DNA of 64,000 nt from Azonexaceae bacterium. Lineage in GTDB: Bacteria; Pseudomonadota; Gammaproteobacteria; Burkholderiales; Rhodocyclaceae. Below the pieces are notes generated by a model, which did no database searches, was not told where the DNA came from, and saw nothing but the letters and a program-made list of their open reading frames with translations. The translations under genes were made by a program, and so were the position numbers. Shown here piece by piece: positions 38,531 through 49,334 of this stretch (position 1 is the first letter of the stretch; the number at the start of each line of letters is the position of its first letter). The stretch lies in contig JAAXVL010000007.1 in NCBI GenBank assembly GCA_013335535.1, positions 62,001 through 126,000 on the forward strand. Direction: 5' to 3'.

Positions 38531-39841
38531 CTAGGTTGTCTTCCGAAGCGCTTCGAGCGCACCGGCTACCGTGTAGAAGGATCCAAAGGCGAGGATTCTA
38601 TCACTTTCAGCGGCCTGCCCCTTGGCGGCTTGCATGGCAAGCTGTGCCGAGGCATGGCAAACCACTTCACCACCAAGCCCGGTGTCGGCAATGATCCCGG
38701 CCAGCGTCTCGGCGCTCGTCCCTCGCGGCCCGGTCAAAGTCGCCAGATGCCAGACATCGATCTTGCCTTTCAAAGGAAGCAACGCGCCGACGATATCCTT
38801 GTCGCTCAGCATGCCGAGTACGGCAAACGTCCGGTCGAAAAAGCCCATGCTCGACAGGTTGTCGGCAAGAACCCGAATGGCCTGCGGATTGTGGCCAACA
38901 TCGAGGACGGTGGCCGGCTTGCCGGGAACGACCTGAAAGCGTCCTGGCAGTTCGGTTTCGATCATCCCGGGGCGAATGGCCTGCATGGTCACCGGCAGTT
39001 TGTCGCCGAGCGCATCGAGCGCGGCGAGCGCAACGGTGGCGTTGTAAAGCTGAGTCGGCCCGCGCAGGCCGGGATAAGCCAGCGCGCGCTTGATCAACTG
39101 GCCACCGGAGCGGCACCACCAGCGCCATTGCAGGCGATTTTCATTAGTTTCGGCGCTCGGCCGCTCGAAGCCAAAATCGCGGCCGATCAGGCGCAGATCG
39201 GCGCCGATCGCTGCGGCGTGATCGAGCAGGCGTTGCGGCGGATTCGGGTCGGCACACAAAGCAGGCTTGCCGGCGCGGTAGATGCCGGCTTTTTCGAAGC
39301 CGATGCTCTCGCGGTCCGACCCCAGCCAGTCGGTATGATCGAGCGCGACGGTGGTGACGATGGCGACATCCGGTTCGTAGGCGTTAACCGCATCGAGGCG
39401 GCCACCCAGGCCAACTTCAAGGATGGCCGCTTCAACGCCGGCTTCGGCGAAGACCTCCCACGCGGCCAGCGTGCCGAATTCAAAATAGGTCAGCGCGACG
39501 TTGCCTGCCTGCTGGCGTGCCGTTTCGACGCGAGCAAACGCAGCACACAAGGCCTCGTCACTCACCGAGCGGCCATTCAGGCGCACCCGCTCGTTGTAGG
39601 CCAGCAGGTGCGGCGAGGTATAGCAACCGACCTTGTAGCCGGCGCGATCGATAATGTTTTCCAGATAGGCGCAGGTCGAGCCCTTGCCATTGGTGCCGCC
39701 GACGACGATGACCGGGCAGTGTTGCGCCTGCCCCAAGACATCCTTGACTAGGCGAATGCGATCCAGCCCCAACTCGATGCCAGCCTGCCCCTTGGGGTGC
39801 AGACCTTCGAGGTGGGCCAGCCAATCTTCGAGAGTCTTCAA
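38531..39841 (-). CDS. folC: Bifunctional dihydrofolate synthase / folylpolyglutamate synthase
   Basis: 436 aa Mur-ligase-fold ATP enzyme adding glutamate to dihydropteroate and folates. [18 protein letters not shown] is the P-loop; [16 protein letters not shown] and [19 protein letters not shown] are family signatures; [15 protein letters not shown] is also seen. The ATG overlaps the accD stop. Confidence 0.95.
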   Translation of the reverse strand: MKTLEDWLAHLEGLHPKGQAGIELGLDRIRLVKDVLGQAQHCPVIVVGGTNGKGSTCAYLENIIDRAGYKVGCYTSPHLLAYNERVRLNGRSVSDEALCAAFARVETARQQAGNVALTYFEFGTLAAWEVFAEAGVEAAILEVGLGGRLDAVNAYEPDVAIVTTVALDHTDWLGSDRESIGFEKAGIYRAGKPALCADPNPPQRLLDHAAAIGADLRLIGRDFGFERPSAETNENRLQWRWWCRSGGQLIKRALAYPGLRGPTQLYNATVALAALDALGDKLPVTMQAIRPGMIETELPGRFQVVPGKPATVLDVGHNPQAIRVLADNLSSMGFFDRTFAVLGMLSDKDIVGALLPLKGKIDVWHLATLTGPRGTSAETLAGIIADTGLGGEVVCHASAQLAMQAAKGQAAESDRILAFGSFYTVAGALEALRKTT

Positions 39842-40707
39842 GCGGCAGCCGGCAGTTTTTGCAGGAGGGCGAGGACCCGGGCCACCTGATCACGAAGTTC
39901 GCGACGGTCGACGATCATGTCGATGGCGCCCTTTTCCATGATGAACTCGGAGCGCTGGAAGCCTTCCGGCAACGTTTCGCGCACGGTTTGCTCGATAACG
40001 CGCGGGCCGGCAAAGCCGATCAATGCCTTGGGCTCGGCAATCACCACATCACCGACGAAGGCGAAGGAGGCAGAGACGCCCCCCATGGTCGGGTCAGTCA
40101 GAATGGAGATGAAAGGCAAGCCGGCTTCGGACAGTTTGGTCAGCGAAGCGGTCGTCTTGGCCATCTGCATGAGCGAAAAGAGACCTTCCTGCATGCGTGC
40201 ACCGCCGGAAGCGGTGATGCAGATGAAGGGCATTTTGTGCTCGACAGCGGTTTGCACGCCGCGCACGAAGCGTTCGCCGAGCACGGAACCCATCGAGCCG
40301 CCCATAAAGTCGAATTCGAAGGCAGCAGCAACGACCGGCATGGTCTTGATGGCACCTTGCAGGACGACCAGCGAATCACTTTCGCCGCTCGACTCGTTGG
40401 CATCCATCAATCGATCAGGATAGCGCTTGGAGTCCTTGAATTTGAGGCTGTCGACCGGCAATACCTCGGCACCGATCTCGAAACGGCCTTCGGCATCCAA
40501 CAAGACTTCGAGGCGCTGACGGGCGTTCAGACGATTGTGGTGCCCGCACTTGGGGCAAACCTGCAGATTGTTTTCCAGATCGGTCGCGTAGAGCACGGCC
40601 TCGCAGGACGGACACTTGCTCCACAGGCCTTCGGGCAGGTTGCCGCGACGTTGGGCGCCTTGCTCGCGCTTGATTTTCGGGGGTAGCAGTTTGGTCAGCC
40701 AGCTCAT
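39838..40707 (-). CDS. accD: Acetyl-CoA carboxylase carboxyltransferase subunit beta
   Basis: 289 aa. N-terminal zinc ribbon [20 protein letters not shown] followed by PKCGHHN, then the crotonase-like carboxyltransferase core ([38 protein letters not shown]). Makes malonyl-CoA with AccA, encoded elsewhere. Between trpA and folC, overlapping both by ATGA; this order is conserved in proteobacteria. Confidence 0.96.
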   Translation of the reverse strand: MSWLTKLLPPKIKREQGAQRRGNLPEGLWSKCPSCEAVLYATDLENNLQVCPKCGHHNRLNARQRLEVLLDAEGRFEIGAEVLPVDSLKFKDSKRYPDRLMDANESSGESDSLVVLQGAIKTMPVVAAAFEFDFMGGSMGSVLGERFVRGVQTAVEHKMPFICITASGGARMQEGLFSLMQMAKTTASLTKLSEAGLPFISILTDPTMGGVSASFAFVGDVVIAEPKALIGFAGPRVIEQTVRETLPEGFQRSEFIMEKGAIDMIVDRRELRDQVARVLALLQKLPAAA

Positions 40708-41510
40708 TTTTTCACCTCATCCACACCACGACGAATGTCTGCAACCAACGTTTTCACATTGGCGCAGGCCGTTTCTGCCGTCGATTTTTCAATTTCTTCG
40801 ATAATCCGGCTGCCGACAACTACTGCGTCGGCGATAGCGGCGATGCGTGCTGCCGTGGCCGCATCACGGATGCCGAAACCTACGCCAACCGGCAGGCCGG
40901 TCTTTTCGCGAATGAGCGGCAGGCGCTCGGCGACAGCATCGACGTTCAGCGCGCCAGAACCGGTCACACCGGCCAACGAGACGTAATAGACGTAGCCACT
41001 GGCGATTTCGGCCACCTGGGCAATGCGCTCGGCGTTGGAGGTCGGGGCCAGCAGGAAGATTGGATCCATGCCGTGCGCCTTCATCGCTGCACCGAAGGCT
41101 GCCGCCTCTTCCGGTGGGTAATCGACGACGAGAACACCATCAACCCCTGATTGCGCGGCCTTCTCGGCAAATTTCTCAAGGCCCATGGCCTCGATTGGAT
41201 TGGCATAGCCCATCAGGACAACCGGCGTCTTGTCATCGAGCGTACGGAAGGCGCTGACCAGTTGCAGCACCTTGCGCAGCGTCATGCCCTTGGCCAGGGC
41301 GCGCTCGGAGGCACGCTGGATGGTCGGGCCATCGGCCATCGGATCGGAGAACGGCACACCGAGTTCGATGACATCGGCACCGGCTTCCACCAAAGCCTGC
41401 ATGAGGGGCAGGGTCAGCGCGGCATCCGGGTCGCCCGCAGTAATGAAGGGAATCAGCGCCTTGCGGCCTTCGGCATTGAGCCGGTCAAAAGCAGACTTTA
41501 TGCGCGACAT
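40704..41510 (-). CDS. trpA: Tryptophan synthase alpha subunit
   Basis: 268 aa TIM barrel cleaving indole-3-glycerol phosphate. Seen: [31 protein letters not shown] (catalytic Glu and Asp) and the phosphate-binding [11 protein letters not shown]. The ATG shares one base with the trpB stop (TGATG). Confidence 0.96.
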   Translation of the reverse strand: MSRIKSAFDRLNAEGRKALIPFITAGDPDAALTLPLMQALVEAGADVIELGVPFSDPMADGPTIQRASERALAKGMTLRKVLQLVSAFRTLDDKTPVVLMGYANPIEAMGLEKFAEKAAQSGVDGVLVVDYPPEEAAAFGAAMKAHGMDPIFLLAPTSNAERIAQVAEIASGYVYYVSLAGVTGSGALNVDAVAERLPLIREKTGLPVGVGFGIRDAATAARIAAIADAVVVGSRIIEEIEKSTAETACANVKTLVADIRRGVDEVKK

Positions 41511-42709
41511 CAGAAGACGATCCCGGATTTTTCGGCCACGGTGTGCATGTCCTTGTCACCCCGACCGGAAAGGTTGACCAGCAGAATCTTGTCCTTGGGC
41601 AGCGTTGGCGCCAGCTTGGCGGCGTAAGCCAGGGCATGGCTCGATTCGAGCGCCGGGATGATGCCTTCGATACGGCACAGGGTATGGAAGGCGGCCAGCG
41701 CTTCACTGTCCGTCACCGGCTGGTATTCAGCTCGGCCAAGATCCTTGAGCCAGGCGTGTTCCGGACCAACACCCGGGTAGTCGAGGCCGGCTGATACAGA
41801 ATGTGTCTCGATGATCTGACCGTTTTCATCCTGCAGCAGATAGGTACGGTTGCCATGCAGGACACCGGGCACGCCGGCAGTCAGCGAGGCCGAGTGACGA
41901 CCGGTTTCCATGCCGTCACCGGCCGCTTCGACACCGATCAGGCGGACACCCTCGACATTGATGTAGGGATAGAAAATTCCCATGGCGTTGGAACCGCCAC
42001 CGACGCAGGCGATCACGGCATCGGGCTGGCGGCCGGTCATTTCCGGCATCTGGACCAGACATTCCTCGCCGATGATCTTCTGGAAATCTCGGACCAGCAT
42101 CGGGTAGGGGTGCGGACCGGCGACCGTGCCGATGATGTAGAAAGTGTTGTGGATGTTGGTGACCCAGTCGCGCATTGCTTCGTTGAGCGCGTCCTTGAGA
42201 GTCTTGGAGCCCGATTCGACCGGCACGACGGTGGCACCGAGCAGTTTCATGCGATAAACGTTGGCGGCTTGGCGCTTGACGTCCTCGCTGCCCATGTACA
42301 CCACGCATTCCATACCGTAACGGGCGGCAACAGTAGCCGTCGCCACGCCGTGCTGGCCGGCGCCAGTTTCGGCAATGACGCGCGGCTTGCCCATGCGCTT
42401 GGCCAGCATGGCCTGGCCGATGCAGTTATTAACCTTGTGGGCGCCGGTGTGGTTGAGGTCTTCGCGCTTCAGGTAAATCTGGGCGCCGCCGAGCATTTCG
42501 GACCAGCGCTTGGCGTGGTAGATCGGCGACGGACGGCCAACAAAATGCTTGAGCTCGTATTCGTATTCGGCGCGGAAAGCGGGATCGGCCTGCGCAGCGG
42601 CGTAGGCTTCCTTCAGCTCATCGAGGGCGCCAAACAACGTCTCGGCCACAAAGACGCCACCGTAGGGACCAAAATGGCCCTTGGCGTCGGGGAAGTTATA
42701 TTGATTCAT
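41510..42709 (-). CDS. trpB: Tryptophan synthase beta subunit
   Basis: 399 aa from ATG 42709 ([18 protein letters not shown]); the open frame further upstream is inside trpF. PLP lysine in [36 protein letters not shown] and [14 protein letters not shown] are the indole-channel and PLP-phosphate motifs. Joins indole to serine. Overlaps trpF by 14 bases. Confidence 0.97.
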   Translation of the reverse strand: MNQYNFPDAKGHFGPYGGVFVAETLFGALDELKEAYAAAQADPAFRAEYEYELKHFVGRPSPIYHAKRWSEMLGGAQIYLKREDLNHTGAHKVNNCIGQAMLAKRMGKPRVIAETGAGQHGVATATVAARYGMECVVYMGSEDVKRQAANVYRMKLLGATVVPVESGSKTLKDALNEAMRDWVTNIHNTFYIIGTVAGPHPYPMLVRDFQKIIGEECLVQMPEMTGRQPDAVIACVGGGSNAMGIFYPYINVEGVRLIGVEAAGDGMETGRHSASLTAGVPGVLHGNRTYLLQDENGQIIETHSVSAGLDYPGVGPEHAWLKDLGRAEYQPVTDSEALAAFHTLCRIEGIIPALESSHALAYAAKLAPTLPKDKILLVNLSGRGDKDMHTVAEKSGIVF

Positions 42710-43322
42710 CGGCTTTCCGTACAGCTGCCACGAAGGCAGCGATTTTCGAGTGATCCTTGATTCCCTTGCTCGCTTCGACCCCGGACGAGACATCAACGGC
42801 CACCGGGCGCACGCGCCGCACGGCATCGCCGACGTTGTCTGCGGTCAGGCCGCCGGAGAGGACCAGATACGAGGGCAGATTCGGTGGAATCAGCGTCCAG
42901 TCAAAGACATGGCCACCACCACCGTAGCCCTCGACAAAGGCATCCAGCAACAGACCCCGGGCATCGGGAAACGAGCCGGCGAATTCTACCAGATCGAGCC
43001 CCGGCCTCACCCGTGCTGCCCGCAGATAGGGCCGGGCGAACTGACGGCAATAATCTGCATCCTCATCGCCGTGAAACTGCAGGACGTTGATGGGCAGGGC
43101 TTCACAGACAGCGCGGACGATTTCCGGCGCTTCGTTCACGAACAGGCCGACGACGTCGACGAAAGGCGGAATCCGCCGAGCCAGTTCGGCCGCCCGTTGC
43201 GGATTGACGAAACGCGGGCTGGGCGGATAAAAAACGAAACCGATGGCATCTGCTCCAGCCGCGACGGCTGCATCGACATCCTCGTCGCGGGTCAGGCCAC
43301 AAATCTTGATCCGAGTTTTCAT
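42696..43322 (-). CDS. trpF: Phosphoribosylanthranilate isomerase
   Basis: 208 aa TIM barrel of tryptophan synthesis. The catalytic Cys is in [20 protein letters not shown], with a [12 protein letters not shown] loop, and [19 protein letters not shown] with the catalytic Asp near the end. First gene of the trpF-trpB-trpA-accD-folC-SPOR-cvpA-purF-metZ run; a dispersed element sits just upstream. Confidence 0.95.
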   Translation of the reverse strand: MKTRIKICGLTRDEDVDAAVAAGADAIGFVFYPPSPRFVNPQRAAELARRIPPFVDVVGLFVNEAPEIVRAVCEALPINVLQFHGDEDADYCRQFARPYLRAARVRPGLDLVEFAGSFPDARGLLLDAFVEGYGGGGHVFDWTLIPPNLPSYLVLSGGLTADNVGDAVRRVRPVAVDVSSGVEASKGIKDHSKIAAFVAAVRKADESI

Positions 43323-43335
43323 GAATTTGCCACTC

Positions 43336-43372
43336 CCACGGTCAACCGGAAAAAAGGGCCAAAATTGAAATT
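43336..43372 (-). repeat. Dispersed element copy J (closest to consensus)
   Basis: Reverse complement: TTTCAATTTTGGCCCTTTTT then TCCGGTTGACCGTGG. It fills most of the truA-trpF gap (43323-43385). Confidence 0.9.
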
Positions 43373-43385
43373 GCTGTAGCCTGGC

Positions 43386-44174
43386 TCATTTCAGCAGCCC
43401 ATCGAGAAAATCATCGTCCGGATCTGGCAGCCCCCAGTGCGGCTCGTAAATCGGGCCGCGGAAATACAGGCCATCCGGCGAGAAGGTCGGTGCTGCGAGC
43501 TTGCGGTCTTTCATCTGCAACAACTCGTCGATCCAGCCCGGAGATTGCGCCCCCTTGCCGATATAGACCAGAGTGCCGACTAGATTGCGCACCATGTGGT
43601 GCAGGAAGGCACTGGCCTCGAAATCGAAGACGAACAGGCTGCCACACTGCCGTACCTCGGCTCGTGCCAGCGTCTTGACCGGTGACTTGGCCTGGCATCC
43701 CGCGGCACGAAAAGCTGAAAAATCGTGCTCGCCGAGCAGCCGAGCGCAAGCATCCTGCATCGCCGCCAGTTCGAGCGCCCCGTGAAACCAGCCGACCCGG
43801 CCTGCCCACAAACCCGGCCGCTGCGGCCGATTGAGCAACAAATAACGATAACGCCGCCCCCGGGCACTGAAGCGCGCATGAAATTCGTCGCCCACCGGCT
43901 GCGCCCAGCGCACGGCAATGCCTTCCGGCAAATTCGAATTGACGCCACGCACCCAGGCTGTCAGCGGGCGATCAACCGAGGTCTCAAAATGCACGACCTG
44001 ATGGCTCGCATGCACCCCGGCATCGGTCCGTCCGGCGCACATGACGCCAATGGGCATCCCGGTGATTTCCCGCAGCGCGGACTCCAGCGCATCCTGCACC
44101 GTGCCGCCACCGGTCTGGCTTTGCCAGCCATGAAAGGCGGTACCGCAGTATTCGACGCCCAGTGCAATTCTCAC
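43386..44174 (-). CDS. truA: tRNA pseudouridine(38-40) synthase
   Basis: 262 aa from a GTG at 44174 that overlaps the upstream stop (GTGA) and begins MRIALGVEYCGTAFHGWQSQ. The catalytic Asp is in CAGRTDAGVHASHQVVHFET; C-terminal FLHHMVRNLVGTLVYIGKG is diagnostic. Modifies the tRNA anticodon stem. Reading further upstream would run through the preceding membrane-protein gene, so the GTG is preferred. Confidence 0.95.
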   Translation of the reverse strand: MRIALGVEYCGTAFHGWQSQTGGGTVQDALESALREITGMPIGVMCAGRTDAGVHASHQVVHFETSVDRPLTAWVRGVNSNLPEGIAVRWAQPVGDEFHARFSARGRRYRYLLLNRPQRPGLWAGRVGWFHGALELAAMQDACARLLGEHDFSAFRAAGCQAKSPVKTLARAEVRQCGSLFVFDFEASAFLHHMVRNLVGTLVYIGKGAQSPGWIDELLQMKDRKLAAPTFSPDGLYFRGPIYEPHWGLPDPDDDFLDGLLK

Positions 44175-44785
44175 AACAATGCCGCTCCCATCAATCCAAA
44201 TCCGGACAGCGCCACCAGCAAGCTGTCGCGCAATGTCCACGGCACCTGACTCAACTGCAGCACTTCCTGTCCGGATGAAAGCACCGGCTGGACAGCCAGC
44301 ATCTGTTTCCATGCGCCCTTTTCCGGCGGCTCCTGAAGATTTTCGAGTACCAGAGAAAGGCGGATGACAACACGCTCGACATCGAAGCGCAGCGCCCGGA
44401 ACGGCTGCAGCAGCCCCCACAGGCCGGCGATCATCCCTTCGTGGCCAAGACGCAGGAACAGCCAGGCCAGACAAGCCAGCATCGCCACCAGGCGGGCTGC
44501 CTGCACATTGGCTTCGGCCATACCTTCGAAGGTTGGCGCCCAAACCATGTCATGGAGCGCTTCGCCGGGGGTGTTGTAGGCCAGAATCAACCACAGGGTC
44601 AGCAACAACCACCGCGCCCGCCAAACGTAAGCCCACCAGCGGCCAGCCAGGGCTGGCGTCAGCAACAGGGCTCCGGCAATGAGCAGGAGCATGGCGGCAT
44701 AGCCGACGAACTGAACGCCAGTAACCGCTGCCAGCCAGATGATCAACGCGCAAGAAGGATGCAAAACCGGGCTCCGAAAATGCAC
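44171..44785 (-). CDS. Multi-pass membrane protein, possibly EcfT/CbiQ-like
   Basis: 204 aa from a GTG at 44785 (MHFRSPVLHPSCALIIWLAA). About five hydrophobic segments in the first 120 residues, then a cytoplasmic-looking region (GLLQPFRALRFDVERVVIRL) reminiscent of the coupling region of ECF transporter T components. No ATPase or S component is adjacent, so transport function is uncertain. Sits between fimV and truA, whose start it overlaps. The AAGGGG ribosome site is inside a GC-rich hairpin. Confidence 0.75.
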   Translation of the reverse strand: MHFRSPVLHPSCALIIWLAAVTGVQFVGYAAMLLLIAGALLLTPALAGRWWAYVWRARWLLLTLWLILAYNTPGEALHDMVWAPTFEGMAEANVQAARLVAMLACLAWLFLRLGHEGMIAGLWGLLQPFRALRFDVERVVIRLSLVLENLQEPPEKGAWKQMLAVQPVLSSGQEVLQLSQVPWTLRDSLLVALSGFGLMGAALL

Positions 44786-44787
44786 AA

Positions 44788-44803
44788 GGCCCCTTGCGGG
44801 GCC
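44788..44803 (-). promoter_or_regulatory. Hairpin covering the ribosome site of the EcfT-like gene
   Basis: GGCCCC / GGGGCC with loop TTGC on the plus strand. On the mRNA the second arm contains the AAGGGG ribosome site and ends two bases before the GTG. It lies 25 bases after the fimV stop and may also slow readthrough from fimV. Confidence 0.4.
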
Positions 44804-44827
44804 ATGTGCCGATCACAAGCCTGAATT

Positions 44828-47800
44828 CTACCCGCCTATGCGGCCAAGTATCGTGCGAGCCTGTTCAACCAGATCAACCGAGCCCTCACCGACCACTTCC
44901 TGCAACAGTTCGCGCGCGCCTTCGAGGTCGCCCATCTCCTCATAGGCCTTGGCCAGATCAAGCTTGGTATTGACTTCTTCCCAATGCTCATTGTGCGCCG
45001 GAGACTCATCCGAAACCGGTTCGGCAACCGATGGCGTATCAGGCACTGTTGTTTCTGCCGGTATGGCATTCGCCTCAGCCGGTGCAGAAGGCGAAGCTTC
45101 GGGGGGTTCGGAAAGATCCAGATTGATCGAACCGATATCGAATTCCTGTGTTCCCATCGGCTGGCCAAGGAACATCGAATCAGTCAGTTTGACGTCAAAC
45201 TCCAGCGAGTCGCTATCGACAACACCCGTATTAACCACGGTTTCGGACAACTTGTCATTGCTATCATCGGTGCCAAAACTCAGGATATTGGAATCGATCA
45301 GCGTATCCGTATTAACCATTTGGTTGACCACGGTCTTGCTCATATCGGCATCTTGACCAAACTCGATCACCGGCGGCTCCGCTGAAAACACCTCTTCTTC
45401 GCGGAGCTCCTCTGGCAAAGCTTCCCCGCCCACCCAGGTACCCAGACCAACATCCATTTCCTCAGCCATCTCGGCCACTGCAGACGGCATCACCAGAGTG
45501 CCTTCCGGCGAAAAGTCGGGCGACGATGCAGTTGAAGGCTCCTCAATCAAGGCTTGCTCGGCAACGCTGAAATCAAGATCCAGCCCCGCGTTGTCCAGAT
45601 CCTCTGTCAGCGCAGCCTCAGTCGCCACGACAACAGGTTGAAGCTCGCCACCCAGATCGAAATCGAGCGCATCGGAATGATCGACAGAAACCACCGTGTC
45701 GGTATAAGACTCGGCATCGGGCTCCGCCCCCAATTGACTCGTCATATCGGGAGCAATCGTCTCGGCACCAAGATCGAAATCAAGAGTCATTGCATCCTGT
45801 CCGAGATCCATGGTCTCCGCAGCCACCTGATCCGCAGACGGAGACTCAGGCTCCTTCGGAAGAACGAGCGTATCCTGCTCAAAGCCATCGGAAAGATCGA
45901 GCACCGACGGAACAACCTCGACTTCAGGTTCCTGATCCGGCTCGGGCAGACTCACAAAAGAATCCGGCAGAGGAGCCGGAATCTCGACAGGAATATCAAC
46001 AGGCGCATCTGCGACCAGAGCCTCAGCCACATCAGGGATCTCCGGCGCTTCCGGCGCAGACTGGGCGTGCGATGCGGAATACAGCGGATTGTTCGGATCA
46101 AGGCCCAAACCTAGCGCGGCGACTTTCGCCCAGTCCGGACCAACACCGGCCGTCTGTGCATACAATTCACCAGCCAGCGTTTCAAATTGCTTCACGCTGT
46201 GACGGTTCGCGTAGATCTCAAGCAACTTGGCGTGAATGGCCGTGCGCTGCGGATCCTTCTGCAATGCTTCGAGAAGGATTTCCTCAGCTTGGGTATCCCG
46301 GCCATAGGCCATGTACACATCGGCCTCGGCAACCGGATCAACCTCGTCGGTATCGATCGTGCCGGGACCGGTCTGACTGAAATCGCCGGTCAACGGCGGA
46401 ATATTACCCGTATCAATGCTCTGCCCTCCCGTCATGCGGAATACAGAGTTGGGACCAAGACTGGACGGCATCGGAAGAGCCGTCGTTTCAATGGACGAAT
46501 TCTTGGCGCGCCGGCGACTAAACAGGAAGTAGCCACCGAGCAAAGCGAGAATGCCACCAAGGCCGACCAGAGGAACTGGATCCTCAAGAATGGAATCGAC
46601 AACACCAGGTTCCGCCGGAGAAACAGGAGCGTCGACCTTTGGCACTTCCGGCTTCGGAGGCTCAACAGCCTTTGGCGCTTCGACCGGCTTCGGCGGCTCG
46701 GGCGGGGCAACAGGCTCAGGAGCCTTTGGCGGCTCGACAGCCTTCGGCTCTTCAACTGGTTTGGGCTCAACCGGCTTGGCTACCTCGACAGGCTTGGGTG
46801 GCTCAACCGGCTTTGCCACCTCCGCCACCTTCGGCTCATCCTTCTTGGCTGGCGCTTGCTGCAACTCAGCCAACTTCTGGTTCTTCATTTCCAGAAGCTT
46901 CTGCAATTCATTAACATTCTTTTCCAGCGATTGCAGGCGATCCTGCGCATCCTTCAGTGCCTTGTCCTTGGCGACCTGGTCTGCAGTCTCGGCAGCCTTG
47001 CCGGCAGCAGCGCCCTTGGCAGCCGGATCGGTACGTGCGACCTTGACTTGATCCTTGCTCTGCTCAGCCGGCGCGGCTTTCTCTTCCACCTTGGCCGTGA
47101 TCTTGCCAGCGCTGGTCTGCGTTGCCGCACCTTCCGCAGCGGGTGTCTTGGCAGTCGATGCTGCCAGTTTCTGCCGATAGTCATTCCAATCGCGAGCCTG
47201 TGCGACATAGACTTTTTTCGCTTCGGCCGGAGAAATCGACTCCACTGCCGACTGCTCGGGAATATTCAGAATTGCCCCGGCTTTGAGCCGATTGACATTC
47301 TGAGCCACGAAGGCATCCGGATTGCCCTGGAACAGGCCAACCAGCATCTGCTCCAAGGAAACCCCGTCGTACTTGTTTTCGGCGGCGATCTTGCGCAACG
47401 TCTCGCCCTGCTTGACGACATGCGAGCCGGCGCTCTCCGGCTTCGCTTTCGGCTCGGCCTCGACCTTCGGCGTCGGCGCCGGACGAGGTGCGGCCTTCAC
47501 CGGAGGAGCTTTAACCTCTGCGGCATTGCCGCCACCACGAACCGTCTCGACAATCCGCGCATCCGCTACCGGGCGCGACGACTGCGATGCCAGCATTTCC
47601 GGAGGATCAAGCAGGAACGTATATTCGCGGACCAGACGACCGGCTGGCCAGTTCAGCTCAACGAGAAAATCCAGGAACGGCTCATTGATCGGTTTGACCG
47701 AGCTCACCTTGACGACGGACTGTCCGTTGGGTCGCTTTTCAACCGAAAAGCGGAGGTCGAGCAAGACAGAGGCGAAATCGACGCCAGCCTGCTTGAAGAC

Positions 47801-48013
47801 GTCCTGCGGAGCGAGACGGGCGGTCATTCCCCCGAGTTCGTCCTTTGTCGCACCGATATCCAGCTCGGCCCGCAAGGGCTGCCCGATACCCGACAACACC
47901 GTGAGTTTACCCAGGCCAGCAGCCTCTGCAATCCACGGCGAAATTGAAAGACAAGAAGCAACGGCGAGTGCAGCTGCGCGTTTCTTGAACCTGGTTTGTA
48001 CAGTTCCGTTCAC
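44828..48013 (-). CDS. fimV: FimV-family polar/pilus regulatory protein with LysM domain
   Basis: 1061 aa from a GTG at 48013. Signal peptide ends SPWIAEAAGLG; the conserved FimV N-terminal domain opens LGKLTVLSGIGQPLRAELDI. LysM-like peptidoglycan-binding segment about residues 195-250 (SHVVKQGETLRKIAAENKYD). Coiled coil (KNVNELQKLLEMKNQKLAEL), a Pro/Lys/Val repeat region, a membrane helix about 485-505 (GLGGILALLGGYFLFSRRR), an acidic cytoplasmic part and the C-terminal FimV helical domain (DLAKAYEEMGDLEGARELLQ). Family role: polar scaffold and type IV pilus/twitching control. In the conserved asd-fimV-truA setting. Confidence 0.94.
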   Translation of the reverse strand: MNGTVQTRFKKRAAALAVASCLSISPWIAEAAGLGKLTVLSGIGQPLRAELDIGATKDELGGMTARLAPQDVFKQAGVDFASVLLDLRFSVEKRPNGQSVVKVSSVKPINEPFLDFLVELNWPAGRLVREYTFLLDPPEMLASQSSRPVADARIVETVRGGGNAAEVKAPPVKAAPRPAPTPKVEAEPKAKPESAGSHVVKQGETLRKIAAENKYDGVSLEQMLVGLFQGNPDAFVAQNVNRLKAGAILNIPEQSAVESISPAEAKKVYVAQARDWNDYRQKLAASTAKTPAAEGAATQTSAGKITAKVEEKAAPAEQSKDQVKVARTDPAAKGAAAGKAAETADQVAKDKALKDAQDRLQSLEKNVNELQKLLEMKNQKLAELQQAPAKKDEPKVAEVAKPVEPPKPVEVAKPVEPKPVEEPKAVEPPKAPEPVAPPEPPKPVEAPKAVEPPKPEVPKVDAPVSPAEPGVVDSILEDPVPLVGLGGILALLGGYFLFSRRRAKNSSIETTALPMPSSLGPNSVFRMTGGQSIDTGNIPPLTGDFSQTGPGTIDTDEVDPVAEADVYMAYGRDTQAEEILLEALQKDPQRTAIHAKLLEIYANRHSVKQFETLAGELYAQTAGVGPDWAKVAALGLGLDPNNPLYSASHAQSAPEAPEIPDVAEALVADAPVDIPVEIPAPLPDSFVSLPEPDQEPEVEVVPSVLDLSDGFEQDTLVLPKEPESPSADQVAAETMDLGQDAMTLDFDLGAETIAPDMTSQLGAEPDAESYTDTVVSVDHSDALDFDLGGELQPVVVATEAALTEDLDNAGLDLDFSVAEQALIEEPSTASSPDFSPEGTLVMPSAVAEMAEEMDVGLGTWVGGEALPEELREEEVFSAEPPVIEFGQDADMSKTVVNQMVNTDTLIDSNILSFGTDDSNDKLSETVVNTGVVDSDSLEFDVKLTDSMFLGQPMGTQEFDIGSINLDLSEPPEASPSAPAEANAIPAETTVPDTPSVAEPVSDESPAHNEHWEEVNTKLDLAKAYEEMGDLEGARELLQEVVGEGSVDLVEQARTILGRIGG

Positions 48014-48123
48014 GGCAAAACCCTGAGCGTCAAATTTGGGACTTTCAAATTAACATCATGTACTTAGCAATGCAAGCTAAACCCGCTTCTCAAACCTGCC
48101 CTTTTTGCATATCCCCAACAAAT

Positions 48124-48153
48124 AAAAAGCCGGGGTCAAAGCCCCGGCTTTTT
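48124..48153. terminator. Rho-independent terminator after asd
   Basis: Perfect 12-bp stem AAAAAGCCGGGG / CCCCGGCTTTTT with a six-base loop, 21 bases past the asd stop. U-tract on either strand. Confidence 0.9.
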
Positions 48154-48173
48154 GCCAAAAAGATGATGCCTAA

Positions 48174-49307
48174 TCAGGCGTCGAGCAGAATGCGCAGCAT
48201 GCGACGCAGTGGCTCGGCAGCGCCCCACAGCAGCTGGTCGCCGCAGGTAAAGGCGGCCAGGTATTCCGGGCCCATTGCCATCTTGTGGAGACGACCGACC
48301 GGTACGGTCAGCGTGCCGGTGACGGCTGCCGGCGTCAGTTCGCGCTCGGAGATCTCGCGATCATTCGGCACAACCTTGGCCCACGGATTGGCCTTGGCCA
48401 GCATGTCGCTGATTTCGTCGAGCGGCACATCCTTCTTGAGCTTGATGGTCAGTGCCTGGCTGTGGCAGCGCATGGCGCCAATGCGCACACACAAGCCATC
48501 AATGGGGATCGAGCCTGCCGAACGGAAAGCCGGCTTGCCGAGGATCTTGTTGCACTCGGCACCGCCCTTCCACTCTTCCTTGGACTGGCCGTTCTCGTAA
48601 GGCACATCGATCCACGGGATCAAGGAACCGGCGAGCGGCGTATTGCGGAAGTTCTTCTTCGGGAAACTATCCGAACGAATGGTTTCGGCAACCTTGCGGT
48701 CGATGTCGAGAATGGCGGAGGCAGGATCGGCCAGCAGGTCAGCCACCGATGAATGGATGGCGCCCATCTGCGAGATCAGTTCGCGCATGTTCTGCGCGCC
48801 GGCGCCAGAAGCGGCCTGATAGGTCATGGACGTGGCCCATTCGATCAGATCGTTCTGGAAGAGGCCGCCGAGGCCCATGAGCATCAGGGAAACCGTACAG
48901 TTACCGCCGATCCAGTTCTTGCCACCCTTGGCCAGCGAGTCCTTGATGACGTTCATGTTGACCGGGTCAAGGATGATCACGGCGTCGTCGGCCATGCGCA
49001 GTGACGAGGCCGCATCAATCCAGTGGCCGTTCCAGCCCGTGGCGCGCAGCTTGGCGAAGACTTCCTTGGTGTAGTCGCCACCCTGGCAGGTAATGATGAT
49101 TTCACAGGCCTTCAGGGCATCGATATTGGATGCATCCTGCAGTGGCAGGGAGGCTTCCTTGCCGCCAAATACCGGAGCCTTGCCACCGGCCGCCGAAGTC
49201 GAGAAATACACCGGATCGATATGGGCAAAATCGCCCTCTTCCACCATGCGCTGCATGAGGACCGAACCGACCATGCCGCGCCAACCAACCAGACCAACCT
49301 TCTTCAT
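48174..49307 (-). CDS. asd: Aspartate-semialdehyde dehydrogenase
   Basis: 377 aa. NADP-binding start [20 protein letters not shown]; active-site Cys in [37 protein letters not shown] completes the signature of the Gram-negative family. Reduces aspartyl phosphate on the Lys/Met/Thr/diaminopimelate branch. Follows leuB by 27 bases. Confidence 0.96.
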   Translation of the reverse strand: MKKVGLVGWRGMVGSVLMQRMVEEGDFAHIDPVYFSTSAAGGKAPVFGGKEASLPLQDASNIDALKACEIIITCQGGDYTKEVFAKLRATGWNGHWIDAASSLRMADDAVIILDPVNMNVIKDSLAKGGKNWIGGNCTVSLMLMGLGGLFQNDLIEWATSMTYQAASGAGAQNMRELISQMGAIHSSVADLLADPASAILDIDRKVAETIRSDSFPKKNFRNTPLAGSLIPWIDVPYENGQSKEEWKGGAECNKILGKPAFRSAGSIPIDGLCVRIGAMRCHSQALTIKLKKDVPLDEISDMLAKANPWAKVVPNDREISERELTPAAVTGTLTVPVGRLHKMAMGPEYLAAFTCGDQLLWGAAEPLRRMLRILLDA

Positions 49308-49334
49308 CTCGTCACTCTCCGTGAAAAATCTCTT

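Noticed and set aside
45320..45336. TTGGTTGACCACGG inside fimV resembling the dispersed element
   Set aside because: Lacks the T-tract and CCGTGG end and lies in the middle of a coding sequence; chance similarity.
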